In this document: positions 20,750 to 29,692 of the stretch, piece after piece | Position numbering within the stretch: the stretch's first letter is position 1 | Layout: each line of letters starts with the position of its first letter | Assembly: GCF_001886735.1 (NCBI RefSeq) | Contig: NZ_CP018076.1 | Coordinates: 2,046,001-2,110,000 of the forward strand | Direction of reading: 5' to 3' | Origin: Sulfitobacter alexandrii | GTDB taxonomy: Bacteria; Pseudomonadota; Alphaproteobacteria; Rhodobacterales; Rhodobacteraceae | DNA length: 64,000 nucleotides | Notes under the pieces: generated by a model | Database searches by the model: none | Seen by the model: only the letters and a program-made list of their open reading frames with translations | What the model was told of the DNA's origin: nothing | Translations under genes and position numbers: made by a program

Positions 20750-21166
20750 GTGACCGCAGACGAGATCATCGCGCAACTGGACCTCGCCCCGCATCCCGAA
20801 GGCGGCCACTACCGCCAGACCTGGGCGGCGGAGAATCGGGGGCGGCCCAGCGGAACCTGCATCTACTTCCTTCTCAAGGTGGGAGAGCGCAGCCACTGGC
20901 ACCGTGTCGACGCGACCGAGATCTGGCTCTACCACGCGGGTGCGCCGCTGGTCCTGTCGCTGTCCGAAACCGGCGATGGCCCCGCCCGCGACCACCTTCT
21001 GACACCGGACCTGTCGCAGGGCGCGCCCCAGGTGATCGTGCCGGAACACCACTGGCAGGCCGCGCGCAGCACCGGCGACTACACGCTCGTCAGCTGCACC
21101 GTCTCTCCGGGCTTCCACTTCGACGGCTTCACCCTCGCGCCGCCCGGCTTCGACATTCCCCGCTGA
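20750..21166 (+). CDS. cupin domain protein (DUF985 type)
   Basis: A 138-residue protein of the cupin_5/DUF985 family. The N-terminus LDLAPHPEGGHYRQTW is the family signature, and SHWHRVDATEIWLYHAGAPL is the cupin histidine motif; the second motif lies near PGFHFDGFTLAPPGF. The fold suggests a metal-binding or sugar-related enzyme but no reaction is known. It starts at GTG with AGGAGAT upstream, 16 bp after the GNAT stop. The repeat element beginning at 21173 follows immediately. Confidence 0.9.
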   Translation: MTADEIIAQLDLAPHPEGGHYRQTWAAENRGRPSGTCIYFLLKVGERSHWHRVDATEIWLYHAGAPLVLSLSETGDGPARDHLLTPDLSQGAPQVIVPEHHWQAARSTGDYTLVSCTVSPGFHFDGFTLAPPGFDIPR

Positions 21167-21172
21167 GATCCT

Positions 21173-21411
21173 GGTCTGGCGCCGCCCTTGCTTGAGCACG
21201 TCATGGCGCCGGCCGGCAGGATTGCCAAGCACAATCGCCGAGGGCCCCCGAAGGGGATACGGCTATTGTGCTTGGGAAGCGGGACGGACGGTGCCATGAA
21301 AGAGGTCAATCAAGGGTGGCGCCGGACCTTCCTGGGATGGTGGGCCCGCAGCGCAGATCAATAATAAATCAATAATGTTGTCTGCGCGCAGCGCAGGCAT
21401 TCGGATCACGC
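21173..21411. repeat. dispersed repeat, copy 1, with nested inverted repeats
   Basis: The outer arms 21173-21195 and 21306-21328 are 23 bp inverted repeats with three mismatches. The inner arms CAAGCACAAT (21226-21235) and ATTGTGCTTG (21265-21274) pair perfectly. A conserved tail follows (CCGCAGCGCA, ATCAATAAT, and TTCGGATCACGC at the right end). The same organisation is found at 43940-44170. It lies between the convergent cupin and anmK genes, and the right end contains the anmK stop codon. It carries no open frame of note. Confidence 0.85.
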
Positions 21412-22527
21412 CGGATCGGCACCCCCCGGCAGGCTGACCGTGCCGCCCCCCACCGCCGCACGCACACCCGTGGTGCCGGGACAGGACGTGGGCAACCCCC
21501 GCGCCACCCGCACCGCGAGGAAGGCAAAGGCCTGCGCCTCCAGCATGTCCCCGTCGAGGCCCACCTCCTCCACCGCAGCCACGGGACAATCGAGCGAGAC
21601 GCCGAGCATCTGCATCAGGACCGGATTGTGACGCCCCCCGCCGGTCACCAGCACCCGCTCCGGCGGGCGCGGGCAATGCTGCATCGCCTCGGCCACGCCG
21701 GCGGCGCACATCGCCGTCAGGGTCGCGGCGGCATCGGCGTCGGACAATTCGCTGACCAGCGCCACCATCTCGGCAAAGTCGTTGCGGTCCAGCGACTTGG
21801 GCGGCATTCGCGCGAAATACGGCTCGGCGAGGAACAGCTCCAGCGCACCGGTTTCGACGGTGCCGCGGCGCGCCAGCCTGCCGCCGTCGTCGAAATCCAT
21901 TCCCAGCCGGGCCTGCACGAGATCGTTCAGGGGCGCATTGGCCGGTCCCGTGTCAAAGGCCAGAAGCGCGCCTTCCGCCTCGGGGGCGTCGATCGCCGGA
22001 TCGACCCAGGTCAGGTTCCCGACCCCGCCGAGGTTCAAAAAACCCACCGGACCCTCGATCCCGGCATGACGCGCGCAGGCATGGTGAAAGAACGGCGCCA
22101 GCGGCGCGCCTTCGCCGCCGAGGTGCACGTCCGCACTGCGGAAATCCCAGACGACCGGCACGCCGAGATCCCGCGCCAGGGCCGCACCGTCGCCGACCTG
22201 CAGCGTCCCGTGCGTGCGGGGCGCATGGGCGAGGGTCTGGCCGTGAAAGCCGATCAGGTCGACCCCCTCGAAGTCGCCCAGCAGCGCGCGGTGTGCGTCC
22301 TCGACCACCCTTGCGGCGGCCTCGACCTCGGGGCCGTGCCACTTGCCGAACCCCGCGGCGATGGTGCGGCGTTCCGCGGCGGTATAGGCCCTGTAGCCGC
22401 TCTTGCCGAATTCGGTGATCTGCCGCCCGTCCGTCCGCAGCAGCGCCGCATCGACGCCGTCGAGCGACGTGCCCGACATCGCCCCCAGCGCGGTCACCAC
22501 GCCCGTTTTTCCGATGGCCCTGCCCAT
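21406..22527 (-). CDS. anmK: anhydro-N-acetylmuramic acid kinase
   Basis: Opens the 1,6-anhydro ring of anhydro-MurNAc and phosphorylates it, a step in recycling of cell-wall fragments; nagZ (37557-38564) in this window acts upstream in the same pathway. The 373 residues begin with [17 protein letters not shown], the ATPase-fold phosphate loop, and include [26 protein letters not shown] and [12 protein letters not shown]. The ATG at 22527 starts near the conserved region; in-frame upstream ATG codons are ignored. The stop codon lies in the conserved end of the repeat element. Divergent from tyrS. Confidence 0.95.
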   Translation of the reverse strand: MGRAIGKTGVVTALGAMSGTSLDGVDAALLRTDGRQITEFGKSGYRAYTAAERRTIAAGFGKWHGPEVEAAARVVEDAHRALLGDFEGVDLIGFHGQTLAHAPRTHGTLQVGDGAALARDLGVPVVWDFRSADVHLGGEGAPLAPFFHHACARHAGIEGPVGFLNLGGVGNLTWVDPAIDAPEAEGALLAFDTGPANAPLNDLVQARLGMDFDDGGRLARRGTVETGALELFLAEPYFARMPPKSLDRNDFAEMVALVSELSDADAAATLTAMCAAGVAEAMQHCPRPPERVLVTGGGRHNPVLMQMLGVSLDCPVAAVEEVGLDGDMLEAQAFAFLAVRVARGLPTSCPGTTGVRAAVGGGTVSLPGGADPA

Positions 22528-22604
22528 GTTCTGCCCCTGGGTCTTTCCCTTTGATCCTGCTGGCCCTATAGATGCCCCGCAATCCAAGCCCGAGGCAAGA
22601 CACC

Positions 22605-23855
22605 ATGACCTACCATCCGAAATCGGAGTTCATCCACACGATGATGCAACGCGGCTTCCTGGCCGATTGCACCGATTACCAGGGCCTGGACGAGGCGCTG
22701 GCGGTGCCGGGTCAGCCGGCCTACATCGGCTACGACGCCACGGCGAAATCGTTGCACGTGGGGCATCTGCTGAACGTCATGATGCTGCGCTGGCTGCAGA
22801 AGTCGGGTCACAAGCCGATCACCCTGATGGGCGGCGGCACCACCAAGGTGGGCGATCCCAGCTTTCGCGCGGACGAACGGCCCCTGCTGGGGCCCGAGCA
22901 GATCGACGAGAACATCGAAGGCATGGGCCGCGTCTTTGCGCGCTACCTCGACTACGGCGAGGGCGCGTCGGACGCGCTGATGCTCAACAACGCCGAATGG
23001 CTGGACGGGCTCAACTATCTCGATTTCCTGCGCGACATCGGGCGGCATTTCTCGGTCAACCGGATGCTGTCGTTCGAGAGCGTGAAGTCGCGGCTGGACC
23101 GCGAGCAGAGCCTCAGCTTCCTCGAGTTCAACTACATGATCCTGCAGGCCTACGACTTCATGGAACTGAACCGGCGTTACGGCTGCATCCTGCAGATGGG
23201 CGGCAGCGACCAGTGGGGCAACATCGTCAACGGCATCGACCTGACGCGGCGGGTGATCGACCGCGAGGTCTATGGGCTGACGTCGCCGCTCCTGACCACG
23301 TCGGACGGCCGGAAGATGGGCAAGAGCCAGGGGGGCGCGATCTGGCTCAACGCAGACATGTTGTCGCCCTACGAATTCTGGCAGTTCTGGCGCAACACCA
23401 CGGATGCCGACGTGGGGCGTTTCCTCAAGCTCTACACCGAGCTGCCGGTCGAGGAATGCGACCGCATGGGCGCGCTGGCGGGGTCCGAGATCAACGAGGC
23501 GAAGGTGCGGCTGGCGAACGAGGTCACCGCGCTGCTGCATGGCGCCGAGGCCGCCGCGACCGCGGAGGCGACCGCGCGCGAAGTGTTCGAACGGGGCGGC
23601 GTGGGCGACGACCTGCCGACCCTCACGCTGTCCGCCGCCGATCTGGGCGATGGCATTTCCATCGTGCAGCTGATCGTGAAATCGGGTCTCGCGTCCTCCG
23701 GCAAGGAGGCCAAGCGCCTGATCGCCGAGAACGGCGCGCGGCTGGATGACCGGCCGCTGACCGACGCGGGGCTGATGCTGGACGCCAAGGCACTTTCCAG
23801 CCCGATCAAGCTGTCGGCGGGAAAGAAGCGGCACGCGCTGGTGCAACTGGGCTGA
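22605..23855 (+). CDS. tyrS: tyrosyl-tRNA synthetase
   Basis: Charges tRNA-Tyr. The class I signatures are HVGH in [15 protein letters not shown] and the KMSKS loop as [31 protein letters not shown] is the tyrosine-binding region. A C-terminal S4 RNA-binding domain follows ([24 protein letters not shown]). The 416-residue length is normal for the short bacterial form. I chose the ATG at 22605, after GAGGCAAGA, over one 11 codons upstream because the family begins MTYHPKS. Divergent from anmK. Confidence 0.97.
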   Translation: MTYHPKSEFIHTMMQRGFLADCTDYQGLDEALAVPGQPAYIGYDATAKSLHVGHLLNVMMLRWLQKSGHKPITLMGGGTTKVGDPSFRADERPLLGPEQIDENIEGMGRVFARYLDYGEGASDALMLNNAEWLDGLNYLDFLRDIGRHFSVNRMLSFESVKSRLDREQSLSFLEFNYMILQAYDFMELNRRYGCILQMGGSDQWGNIVNGIDLTRRVIDREVYGLTSPLLTTSDGRKMGKSQGGAIWLNADMLSPYEFWQFWRNTTDADVGRFLKLYTELPVEECDRMGALAGSEINEAKVRLANEVTALLHGAEAAATAEATAREVFERGGVGDDLPTLTLSAADLGDGISIVQLIVKSGLASSGKEAKRLIAENGARLDDRPLTDAGLMLDAKALSSPIKLSAGKKRHALVQLG

Positions 23856-23916
23856 AACGCCCGAATTTCCGGGCGGCGCTAACCTTTGGTTAACCTCGCC
23901 CGGACACATTCGCGTC

Positions 23917-24732
23917 ATGTTCGACGCACCCGATCCGCCCGTACAGCCCCTGATGCAAAGTGACGGCTTTGCCGCCGCCCTTCGGCTGCTGGGCCGCCCA
24001 CCGGTAACGCTGCCCTGTGGTCTCATCGTCCTGCGCCGATCGCTGGCCGGGCTGCCGGTGGCGATGCTGCCCCGCGCGGCGCCACCGCCGGACCTGAACG
24101 CGCAGCTTGCGGCAGCCGGGCTGGGCCGGGTCCCGCTCATCCTGTCGCCCGAGGTGCCCTGCGACCTGCCGCGCGCCCTGCGCATCGCGGCGCCGCGCTG
24201 GATCGGGGTGCTGCCGCTCGCGGGCGGCGCGCGGGCCCGGCGCGCGCGGATGCACCCAAAGTGGCGCAACCAGTGGCGCCGGGCGCGCGACGCCGGGATC
24301 GAGGTCACCCATGCCACCCTGCCGGCCGACCTGTCCCATCCCCTGTTCGAGGCCGAGCAGCGGCAGCGTGCCGCGCGCGGCTACGATGGCTGGCCGCTGG
24401 CGCTGACCTGCGCCTTTGCCGCCGCCGCGCCCGATCAGACGCGTTTGTTCAGCGCGCGCCGGGGCGGCGAGGTGATCGCGCGGATGCTGTTCCTCTGCCA
24501 CGGCGGCGGGGCCACCTATCATCTCGGCCAGACGACCGAGACGGGACGCCGGTATCACGCCCACAACCTGCTGCTCGCCTTGGCCTGCGACTGGCTGGAG
24601 GACCGGGGCCACACGATCCTCGACCTCGGTCCGCTGGATGCCCGGACGCCGGAACTGAACCGCTTCAAGCTGCGCAGCGGCGCGCGCGGGCGGCCCACCG
24701 GTGGCAGCTGGCTGCGGTGGTGTCCGATCTGA
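23917..24732 (+). CDS. FemAB/BioF2-like GNAT acyltransferase
   Basis: A 271-residue protein whose C-terminal half resembles the Acetyltransf_6/FemAB-like fold: ARMLFLCHGGGATYHLGQTTETGRRYHAHNLLLALACDWLEDRGHTILDLGPLD-type order, ending in ELNRFKLRSGARG. The N-terminal part (MHPKWRNQWRRARDAG) contains the KWRNQWRRA helix seen in this family. The substrate is unknown; family members act in peptidoglycan, polysaccharide or peptide modification. It lies 61 bp after tyrS on the same strand. Confidence 0.82.
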   Translation: MFDAPDPPVQPLMQSDGFAAALRLLGRPPVTLPCGLIVLRRSLAGLPVAMLPRAAPPPDLNAQLAAAGLGRVPLILSPEVPCDLPRALRIAAPRWIGVLPLAGGARARRARMHPKWRNQWRRARDAGIEVTHATLPADLSHPLFEAEQRQRAARGYDGWPLALTCAFAAAAPDQTRLFSARRGGEVIARMLFLCHGGGATYHLGQTTETGRRYHAHNLLLALACDWLEDRGHTILDLGPLDARTPELNRFKLRSGARGRPTGGSWLRWCPI

Positions 24733-24807
24733 CACCGCCGCCCCTTGAACCCGCCGCGGGGCCGTGGTCATCTGAACACCTGTTCAAAAGCACCGACGGA
24801 GGGTCAC

Positions 24808-25563
24808 ATGCAGCTCGACACCACAGCCGCCATCATCACCGGGGGCGCCTCGGGCCTGGGCGAAGCCACCGCCCGCCACTTCGCCGAGCGCGGCGCGCAG
24901 GTGACCCTGCTGGACCGGGATGCCAAGCGGGGCCCCCAGGTGGCCGAGGAGATCGGCGGCCATTTCGCCGAGACCGACGTGACCGACGAGGCGTCGGTGC
25001 AGGCGGCCATCGACCTGGCGATGGAGAAGATGGGCCGGATCACCGCCGCCGTGAACTGCGCCGGCATCGCCCTTGGCATCAAGACGCTGGGCCGCGACGG
25101 CCCGCACCCCATGGGCGATTTCCAACGCACGGTGGACATCAACCTGGTCGGCAGTTTCAACGTCGCGCGCCTCGCCGCGCAGGCCATGGCGCAAAACGAC
25201 CCCGAACCGGACGGCGCGCGCGGCGTCATCATCAACACCGCCTCGGTCGCCGCCTTCGATGGTCAGAAGGGACAGGCCGCCTATGCGGCGTCCAAGGGCG
25301 GCATCGTGGGCATGACCCTGCCCATGGCGCGTGACCTGGCCAAGGACGGGATCAGGGTGATGACCATCGCGCCGGGGATCTTCCGGACGCCGATGCTGGC
25401 GGGCCTGCCCGAAGACGTGCAGGCGAGCCTGGCCGCGGACGTGCCGAACCCCGCCCGGCTGGGCGATCCCGCGGAGTACGGGCGTCTCGCGGGCTTCATC
25501 GTCGAGATGGGGTATCTCAACGGCGAGGTGATCCGGCTCGACGGCGCGCTGCGGATGCGGTGA
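24808..25563 (+). CDS. SDR family oxidoreductase (3-hydroxyacyl-CoA dehydrogenase type 2-like)
   Basis: A 251-residue NAD(P)-dependent short-chain dehydrogenase. Glycine motif [16 protein letters not shown] (GxxxGxG), the NAG-like NCAG motif (VNCAGIA), and the catalytic Ser (NTASVAAF) and YAASKGG (Tyr-Lys). The region [34 protein letters not shown] resembles HSD17B10-type enzymes of beta-oxidation, suggesting a 3-hydroxyacyl-CoA substrate. The ATG at 24808, with CGGAGGG upstream, is preferred over the first in-frame ATG. Its stop overlaps the GTG of the next gene. Confidence 0.92.
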   Translation: MQLDTTAAIITGGASGLGEATARHFAERGAQVTLLDRDAKRGPQVAEEIGGHFAETDVTDEASVQAAIDLAMEKMGRITAAVNCAGIALGIKTLGRDGPHPMGDFQRTVDINLVGSFNVARLAAQAMAQNDPEPDGARGVIINTASVAAFDGQKGQAAYAASKGGIVGMTLPMARDLAKDGIRVMTIAPGIFRTPMLAGLPEDVQASLAADVPNPARLGDPAEYGRLAGFIVEMGYLNGEVIRLDGALRMR

Positions 25564-26114
25564 CCGCGGTGCAGACCCAGCGGGAGCGGATGGCGGCGGC
25601 CGCGTGGTACTCCTGCCTCGATCCCGAGCTGGAAACCCTGCGCGGGCGGGCACGGCGCGCGATCCACGCGCACAATCGCCAGCCACCGGCGGAGCCCGCC
25701 ACGATGAGCGCGCCGCTGCGGGCGCTTTTCGCCGCCTGCGGACCGGATTGCCTGGTCGAAGCCCCCTTCCACGCCAGCTACGGGTGTCACATTCACTTGG
25801 GCGCGCGGGTCTACATCAATGCGAACTGCGTGATCCTCGACAGCGCCCGGGTCGAGATCGGAGACGGCACGATGATCGGCACGGGGGCGCAGATCATCTG
25901 CGCCCAGCACCACAAGGACCCCGCCGAACGCGCCCGGGGCATGGAAATCGCCCTGCCGGTGACCATCGGCAGCGATGTCTGGATCGGCGCGGGGGCAATC
26001 GTGATGCCGGGGGTGACGCTGGGCCGCGGCGCCATCGTCGGCGCGGGCGCCGTGGTCACGCGGGACGTGGCGGAGGGGCAGACCGTGGTCGGCGCCCCTG
26101 CCCGGCCGCTGTGA
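25560..26114 (+). CDS. sugar O-acetyltransferase (maltose acetyltransferase/NodL type)
   Basis: A 184-residue left-handed beta-helix acetyltransferase. The N-terminal maltose-acetyltransferase segment ([31 protein letters not shown]) is followed by hexapeptide repeats ([44 protein letters not shown]) with catalytic His in [11 protein letters not shown]. The likely reaction is transfer of acetyl from acetyl-CoA to a sugar hydroxyl. It starts at GTG, overlapping the SDR stop (GTGA). Convergent with the SMR gene, whose stop follows at once. Confidence 0.92.
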   Translation: MTAVQTQRERMAAAAWYSCLDPELETLRGRARRAIHAHNRQPPAEPATMSAPLRALFAACGPDCLVEAPFHASYGCHIHLGARVYINANCVILDSARVEIGDGTMIGTGAQIICAQHHKDPAERARGMEIALPVTIGSDVWIGAGAIVMPGVTLGRGAIVGAGAVVTRDVAEGQTVVGAPARPL

Positions 26115-26432
26115 TCAGCCGGACGAGACCTTGAGCCCGATCACGCCGCCGACAATCGCCAGGACCGACACGATCTTGAGCGGGGTCATGGATTCGCCCA
26201 GCATCAGCGTCCCCAGTGCGACGGTCCCCAGCGTGCCGAGCGCGGTCCATACCGGGTAGGCGATGGACACCGGCAGCTGCTTCATCGCGAGCGCGAGGAA
26301 CCACAGGCCGAACACGATGCCGACGATGGTCACCAGCGAGGGCGTAAGTTTGGTGAACCCGTGGGACATCTTCATGCCCATCGCGAACACGACCTCGAAC
26401 ACCGCAGCGAGCGCAAGTAGCAACCAAGCCAT
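26115..26432 (-). CDS. small multidrug resistance (SMR) exporter, Gdx/SugE-like
   Basis: A 105-residue four-helix membrane protein working as an antiparallel dimer. The catalytic glutamate E13 lies in helix 1 (LLALAAVFEVVFAMGMK), and the sequence YPVWTALGTLGTVALGTLMLGESMTPLKIVSVLAIVGGVIGLKVS follows the order of E. coli SugE/Gdx closer than EmrE. Gdx proteins export guanidinium. AAAGGAT lies before the ATG. The start is only 47 bp downstream of the ABC-F stop, too little for a guanidine riboswitch. Confidence 0.88.
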   Translation of the reverse strand: MAWLLLALAAVFEVVFAMGMKMSHGFTKLTPSLVTIVGIVFGLWFLALAMKQLPVSIAYPVWTALGTLGTVALGTLMLGESMTPLKIVSVLAIVGGVIGLKVSSG

Positions 26433-26479
26433 CTGTCGATCCTTTCAAACACAAACCCGCCGCGCCGCGGGGGCGCGGT

Positions 26480-28288
26480 TCAGGTTGCCGCTTTTTCCTC
26501 GAGCGTCAACCATTCCTCTTCGGCTGACGACAGCTTTTCCTGACGCTCGGCAAGGGCCTGCGTCGCCTTGTTGAACTTGACCGGTTCGCGGTTGAACAGG
26601 TCGGGATCGGCCAGCAATTGTTCCAGCTTGCCGATCTCGGCCTCCAGCCGTTCGATCTCGGCCGGCAAGGCCTCCAGCCGATGCTTCTCGGTAAAGCTCA
26701 GACCCTTCTTCTGGGTCTTGGCGGGCTTGTCCTGCTTGGGGGGCTCCTTGGCCTTCACCACGCTTTCGGCGAAATCGTCCTGGCCGCGTTGCGCCAGATA
26801 GTCGGTCCAGCCGCCGGCATAGACGGTGGCGCGGCCGTCGCCCTCCATCGCGATGGTGGTGGCCGCCACGCGATCCAGGAAATCGCGGTCGTGGCTGACG
26901 AGGATGACTGTGCCGTCGTAGGTTTCCAGCAGTTCCTGCAACAGGTCCAGCGTTTCGACGTCCAGATCGTTCGTCGGTTCGTCCAGCACCAGCAGGTTGG
27001 ACGGGCGCGCCATCAGCTTGGCCAGCAACAGCCGCGCGCGCTCCCCGCCCGACAGCGACCGGACCGGCGCCCGCGCCTGCGCCTCGTCAAAGAGGAACTC
27101 CTTGAGATAGCCCACCACGTGCTTGGGCTGGCCGCGCACCAGCACCTGGTCCGCCTTGCCGCCGACGCGCATGTCCGGGTCACCGGTCAGCGAATCCCAC
27201 AGCGACATGTCGCCGTCGAGCTGCGCGCGCGCCTGGTCGAACAGCGCGAGTTCGAGGTTCGTCCCCAGCGTGACGGTCCCGCTGTCGGGCTGTTCCGCGC
27301 CGATCAGCATGTTGAGCAGCGTCGTCTTGCCCACGCCATTGGGGCCGACCAGCGCGATCCGGTCGCCGCGCTGCACGGTCAGGGAGAAGTCGCCGAGGAT
27401 CCGCTTGTCACCGAAGCGCTTGGAGATGCCCTGCGCCTCGATGACCTTGCGGCCCGATTTGGGGCCCGCGTCCAGCGCCATCGCCGCGGTGCCCTGGCGC
27501 CGGATCTGGCTGGCGCGCTCGGCGCGCAGGTCCTGCAGCGCGCGCACGCGGCCCTGGTTGCGCTTGCGCCGGGCCGAGATGCCTTCGACCGCCCAGCGGG
27601 CTTCCGCCTTGATCTTGCGGTTGAGCTTGTGGCGCTGGGTGTCTTCCTCTTCCCAGACCTGGTCGCGCCAGGCCTCGAAATCGCCGAAACCCTTTTCCTG
27701 CCGCCGCACCTGCCCCCGGTCGATCCAGAGCGTCGCGCGGGTCAGGTTGCGCAGGAAGGCGCGGTCGTGGCTGATGATGACAAAGGCGGTGCGGGTGGTC
27801 CGCAGCTCTTCCTCCAGCCAGCCGATCGCCTCGATGTCGAGATGGTTGGTGGGCTCGTCCAGCAGCATCAGTTCGGGGGCCTGTGCCATCAGGCGCGCCA
27901 GTGCCGCGCGGCGCCGCTCCCCGCCCGAGGCGGTGGCGACGGGGCGCGCGGGGTCGAACTTGAGCCCCTCGCCCGCGCGTTCGACCTTGTACATCTCGCC
28001 GGGGTCCAGACCGTGGGCCGCGAAATCGCCCAGCGTATCGAAACCGCTCAGGTCCGGGTCCTGCTCCATGTAGCCGACGGAGACACCCGGCCCCGCGATG
28101 ACCTCGCCGCTGTCCGCCTCGACCAGGCCGGCCATGACCTTCATCAGGGTGGATTTGCCCGACCCGTTGCGCCCGACCAGCGCCACCCGGTCGCCCGAAT
28201 GCACGACCAGCGACAGGTCTTCGAACACCGGGTCGCCCCCGAAGGTGAGAGAGATTTCATTGAGCTGGAGTAAGGGTGCGCGTGCCAT
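26480..28288 (-). CDS. ABC-F family ATPase (Uup-like)
   Basis: A 602-residue protein with two ABC domains and no membrane segment; ABC-F proteins act on ribosomes or in DNA transposition/translation control. Walker A motifs are VGRNGSGKSTL (N-terminal) and VGPNGVGKTTL (C-terminal); signatures ASGGERRRAALARL and SLSGGERARLLLAKL; Walker B LLDEPTNHLDIEA and VLDEPTNDLDVET. The interdomain linker is rich in Arg/Lys (KLNRKIKAEARWAVEG) and a C-terminal coiled coil (LEALPAEIERLEAEIGKLEQ) matches Uup. The ATG at 28288 is 2-3 residues before LLQLNEISLTFGG. Confidence 0.93.
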   Translation of the reverse strand: MARAPLLQLNEISLTFGGDPVFEDLSLVVHSGDRVALVGRNGSGKSTLMKVMAGLVEADSGEVIAGPGVSVGYMEQDPDLSGFDTLGDFAAHGLDPGEMYKVERAGEGLKFDPARPVATASGGERRRAALARLMAQAPELMLLDEPTNHLDIEAIGWLEEELRTTRTAFVIISHDRAFLRNLTRATLWIDRGQVRRQEKGFGDFEAWRDQVWEEEDTQRHKLNRKIKAEARWAVEGISARRKRNQGRVRALQDLRAERASQIRRQGTAAMALDAGPKSGRKVIEAQGISKRFGDKRILGDFSLTVQRGDRIALVGPNGVGKTTLLNMLIGAEQPDSGTVTLGTNLELALFDQARAQLDGDMSLWDSLTGDPDMRVGGKADQVLVRGQPKHVVGYLKEFLFDEAQARAPVRSLSGGERARLLLAKLMARPSNLLVLDEPTNDLDVETLDLLQELLETYDGTVILVSHDRDFLDRVAATTIAMEGDGRATVYAGGWTDYLAQRGQDDFAESVVKAKEPPKQDKPAKTQKKGLSFTEKHRLEALPAEIERLEAEIGKLEQLLADPDLFNREPVKFNKATQALAERQEKLSSAEEEWLTLEEKAAT

Positions 28289-28327
28289 AGGCGGCAGCTA
28301 TCCCCGCCCCGTGGCAAGGTCAATCGC

Positions 28328-28353
28328 CCCTGCTTCTTTATGCCAAAAATACT
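28328..28353 (-). repeat. short post-stop motif GTATTTTTGG, copy A
   Basis: Directly after the olsB stop, the minus strand reads AGTATTTTTGGCATAAAGAAG. A related sequence, GGTATTTTTGGAACAATGAAG, lies after the sigma-factor gene on the plus strand (59034-59054). Both are close to the 3' end of a coding strand. I know similar motifs in other Rhodobacterales genomes, but not a function. Confidence 0.5.
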
Positions 28354-29079
28354 CTAGACCAAGGCCCGCAGGAGGCGCTTGCGTGCGGCCGGAATCGCCC
28401 CGATCTCTAGCCCGGTAAAGACATGCAGCGTGTTCATCTGCCGGTCCACCACCGCGTGGTCGCTGACCCAGCCCCCCATCAGCAGGTAGGTGCGCAGCAG
28501 CGGCGGCATCCGCCGCATCGCCCGCTTCGCATCCGGCTTGCGCCGCAGCCGCGCGGCAAATCGGAACACGTCGGGCGCCTTGACGCGGGGCAGCCAGCGC
28601 GGGGGTGCGAGGTGCCGCGCGCGCAGCATGGCGAAGGAATCGAGGTAGGCTTCGGTCTCCGTCCCCGCGAAAGAGGCGCAGCCGAACAGCATCTGCACGT
28701 CCTGCGCATCGACAAGGCGGGTCATCGCGGCCCAGGCGATGCGCTGGATGTCCGGGTCGGACCGTTCGGGGTGGATGCAGAATCGCCCCAGTTCCATCAT
28801 CAGCCCCTCGTAGCTCTGCAGCGGGCTGAGTTCGTAGAATTGCGCGGCATAGCACTGCGGCAGGTCGGTCCCGTGCAGCGTCAGCAGCCGGTAGCAACAC
28901 ACCAGGTCCCCGGTGGCCGCCTCCTCGATCAGGACATGGGTGCACTGGCTGTCATAGCTGTCGGTATCGAGCGGCACGTCGAGGCCGAAACATGTGGCGC
29001 GGAGCCGCTGGGCCGCCTCGACGTCGGCCTGATCTTCAGCGGTTCGGGCCGTGTAGCGTCCCTTCTGCAGTAGCATCAT
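28354..29079 (-). CDS. olsB: ornithine-lipid/acyl-ACP N-acyltransferase OlsB-like (GNAT fold)
   Basis: A 241-residue protein of the OlsB (Acetyltransf_5) family, which transfers a 3-hydroxyacyl chain from acyl carrier protein to the alpha-amino group of ornithine, the first step of ornithine lipid synthesis. Conserved segments are FGLDVPLDTDSYDSQCTHVLIEE, CCYRLL, MELGRFCIHPERSDPDIQRIAWAAMTRLV and FGCASFAGT. The second-step acyltransferase (olsA) is not adjacent. Two adjacent ATG codons (29079 and 29076) follow AAGGGGGA; I took the first. The stop is followed by the GTATTTTTGG motif. Confidence 0.88.
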   Translation of the reverse strand: MMLLQKGRYTARTAEDQADVEAAQRLRATCFGLDVPLDTDSYDSQCTHVLIEEAATGDLVCCYRLLTLHGTDLPQCYAAQFYELSPLQSYEGLMMELGRFCIHPERSDPDIQRIAWAAMTRLVDAQDVQMLFGCASFAGTETEAYLDSFAMLRARHLAPPRWLPRVKAPDVFRFAARLRRKPDAKRAMRRMPPLLRTYLLMGGWVSDHAVVDRQMNTLHVFTGLEIGAIPAARKRLLRALV

Positions 29080-29145
29080 CAGGCTGTCCCCCTTTCCGCA
29101 CCGCCGTTCGGTCACGACCTGCCAGGGAGATATGACAGCATGATG

Positions 29146-29601
29146 TCAGCCCGCCAGCCCGGCCGGGTTGAAGCGGCCGATGTTGCCCAGAAGCTGCCGG
29201 ATGAACGACTTGTCGCTGACCGGCGAGGACGTCACCCGCTGGGTCAGCTGGACCACGCGGCCCTGCTCCAGACCGAAGCGTTCGACGTTCTGGACAACGC
29301 CCGTGTCGGAAAAGCTGATCGCGACAACCTGCCGGTCGATTTCCTGCTTGGCGAAGGGTCCGATGGTCCGGGTCCGCATCCGCACGTAGTAGTAGCCCGA
29401 GTTGGTCAGCACCCCGGAGGAGGCGGGCACGCCGATCTTTTCGGCCACCGTTTCCTTGGTGTCCGCGCCCACCTGGATCTGTTGCAGGTCTTCCTCGGGC
29501 GGGACGTAGCCGTGGTTGCGGTACTGGGCGGAACAGGCGCCAAGGCCCAGCATCGCGGCAAGCGCCAATGCCATCACGCTGGCTCTGGTGGTGGTGTGCA
29601 T
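29146..29601 (-). CDS. bamE: outer membrane assembly lipoprotein BamE (SmpA/OmlA family)
   Basis: A 151-residue lipoprotein that supports the BamA complex in outer-membrane protein folding. The signal peptide ends in lipobox LGAC with cysteine 23, and the mature part has the SmpA/OmlA fold: PPEEDLQQIQVGADTKETVAEKIGVPASSG and YYYVRMRT. The translation from the ATG at 29601, after AGGGCAGGA, gives the signal peptide directly; longer in-frame extensions are basic and non-hydrophobic. The gene is divergent from the DUF177 gene and faces olsB downstream on the same strand. Confidence 0.93.
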   Translation of the reverse strand: MHTTTRASVMALALAAMLGLGACSAQYRNHGYVPPEEDLQQIQVGADTKETVAEKIGVPASSGVLTNSGYYYVRMRTRTIGPFAKQEIDRQVVAISFSDTGVVQNVERFGLEQGRVVQLTQRVTSSPVSDKSFIRQLLGNIGRFNPAGLAG

Positions 29602-29692
29602 CTGTCCTGCCCTCTTGCCCTTGTTTGGTCTGGCTTTATTTCGCATACACCAAGGACCCCCTCAGGTTCAAGAAACGAAAAGCAGGCCCGCC

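Noticed and set aside
26433..26479. Guanidine riboswitch upstream of the SMR gene
   Set aside because: Only 47 bp are available and no conserved ACGR-type core is visible.
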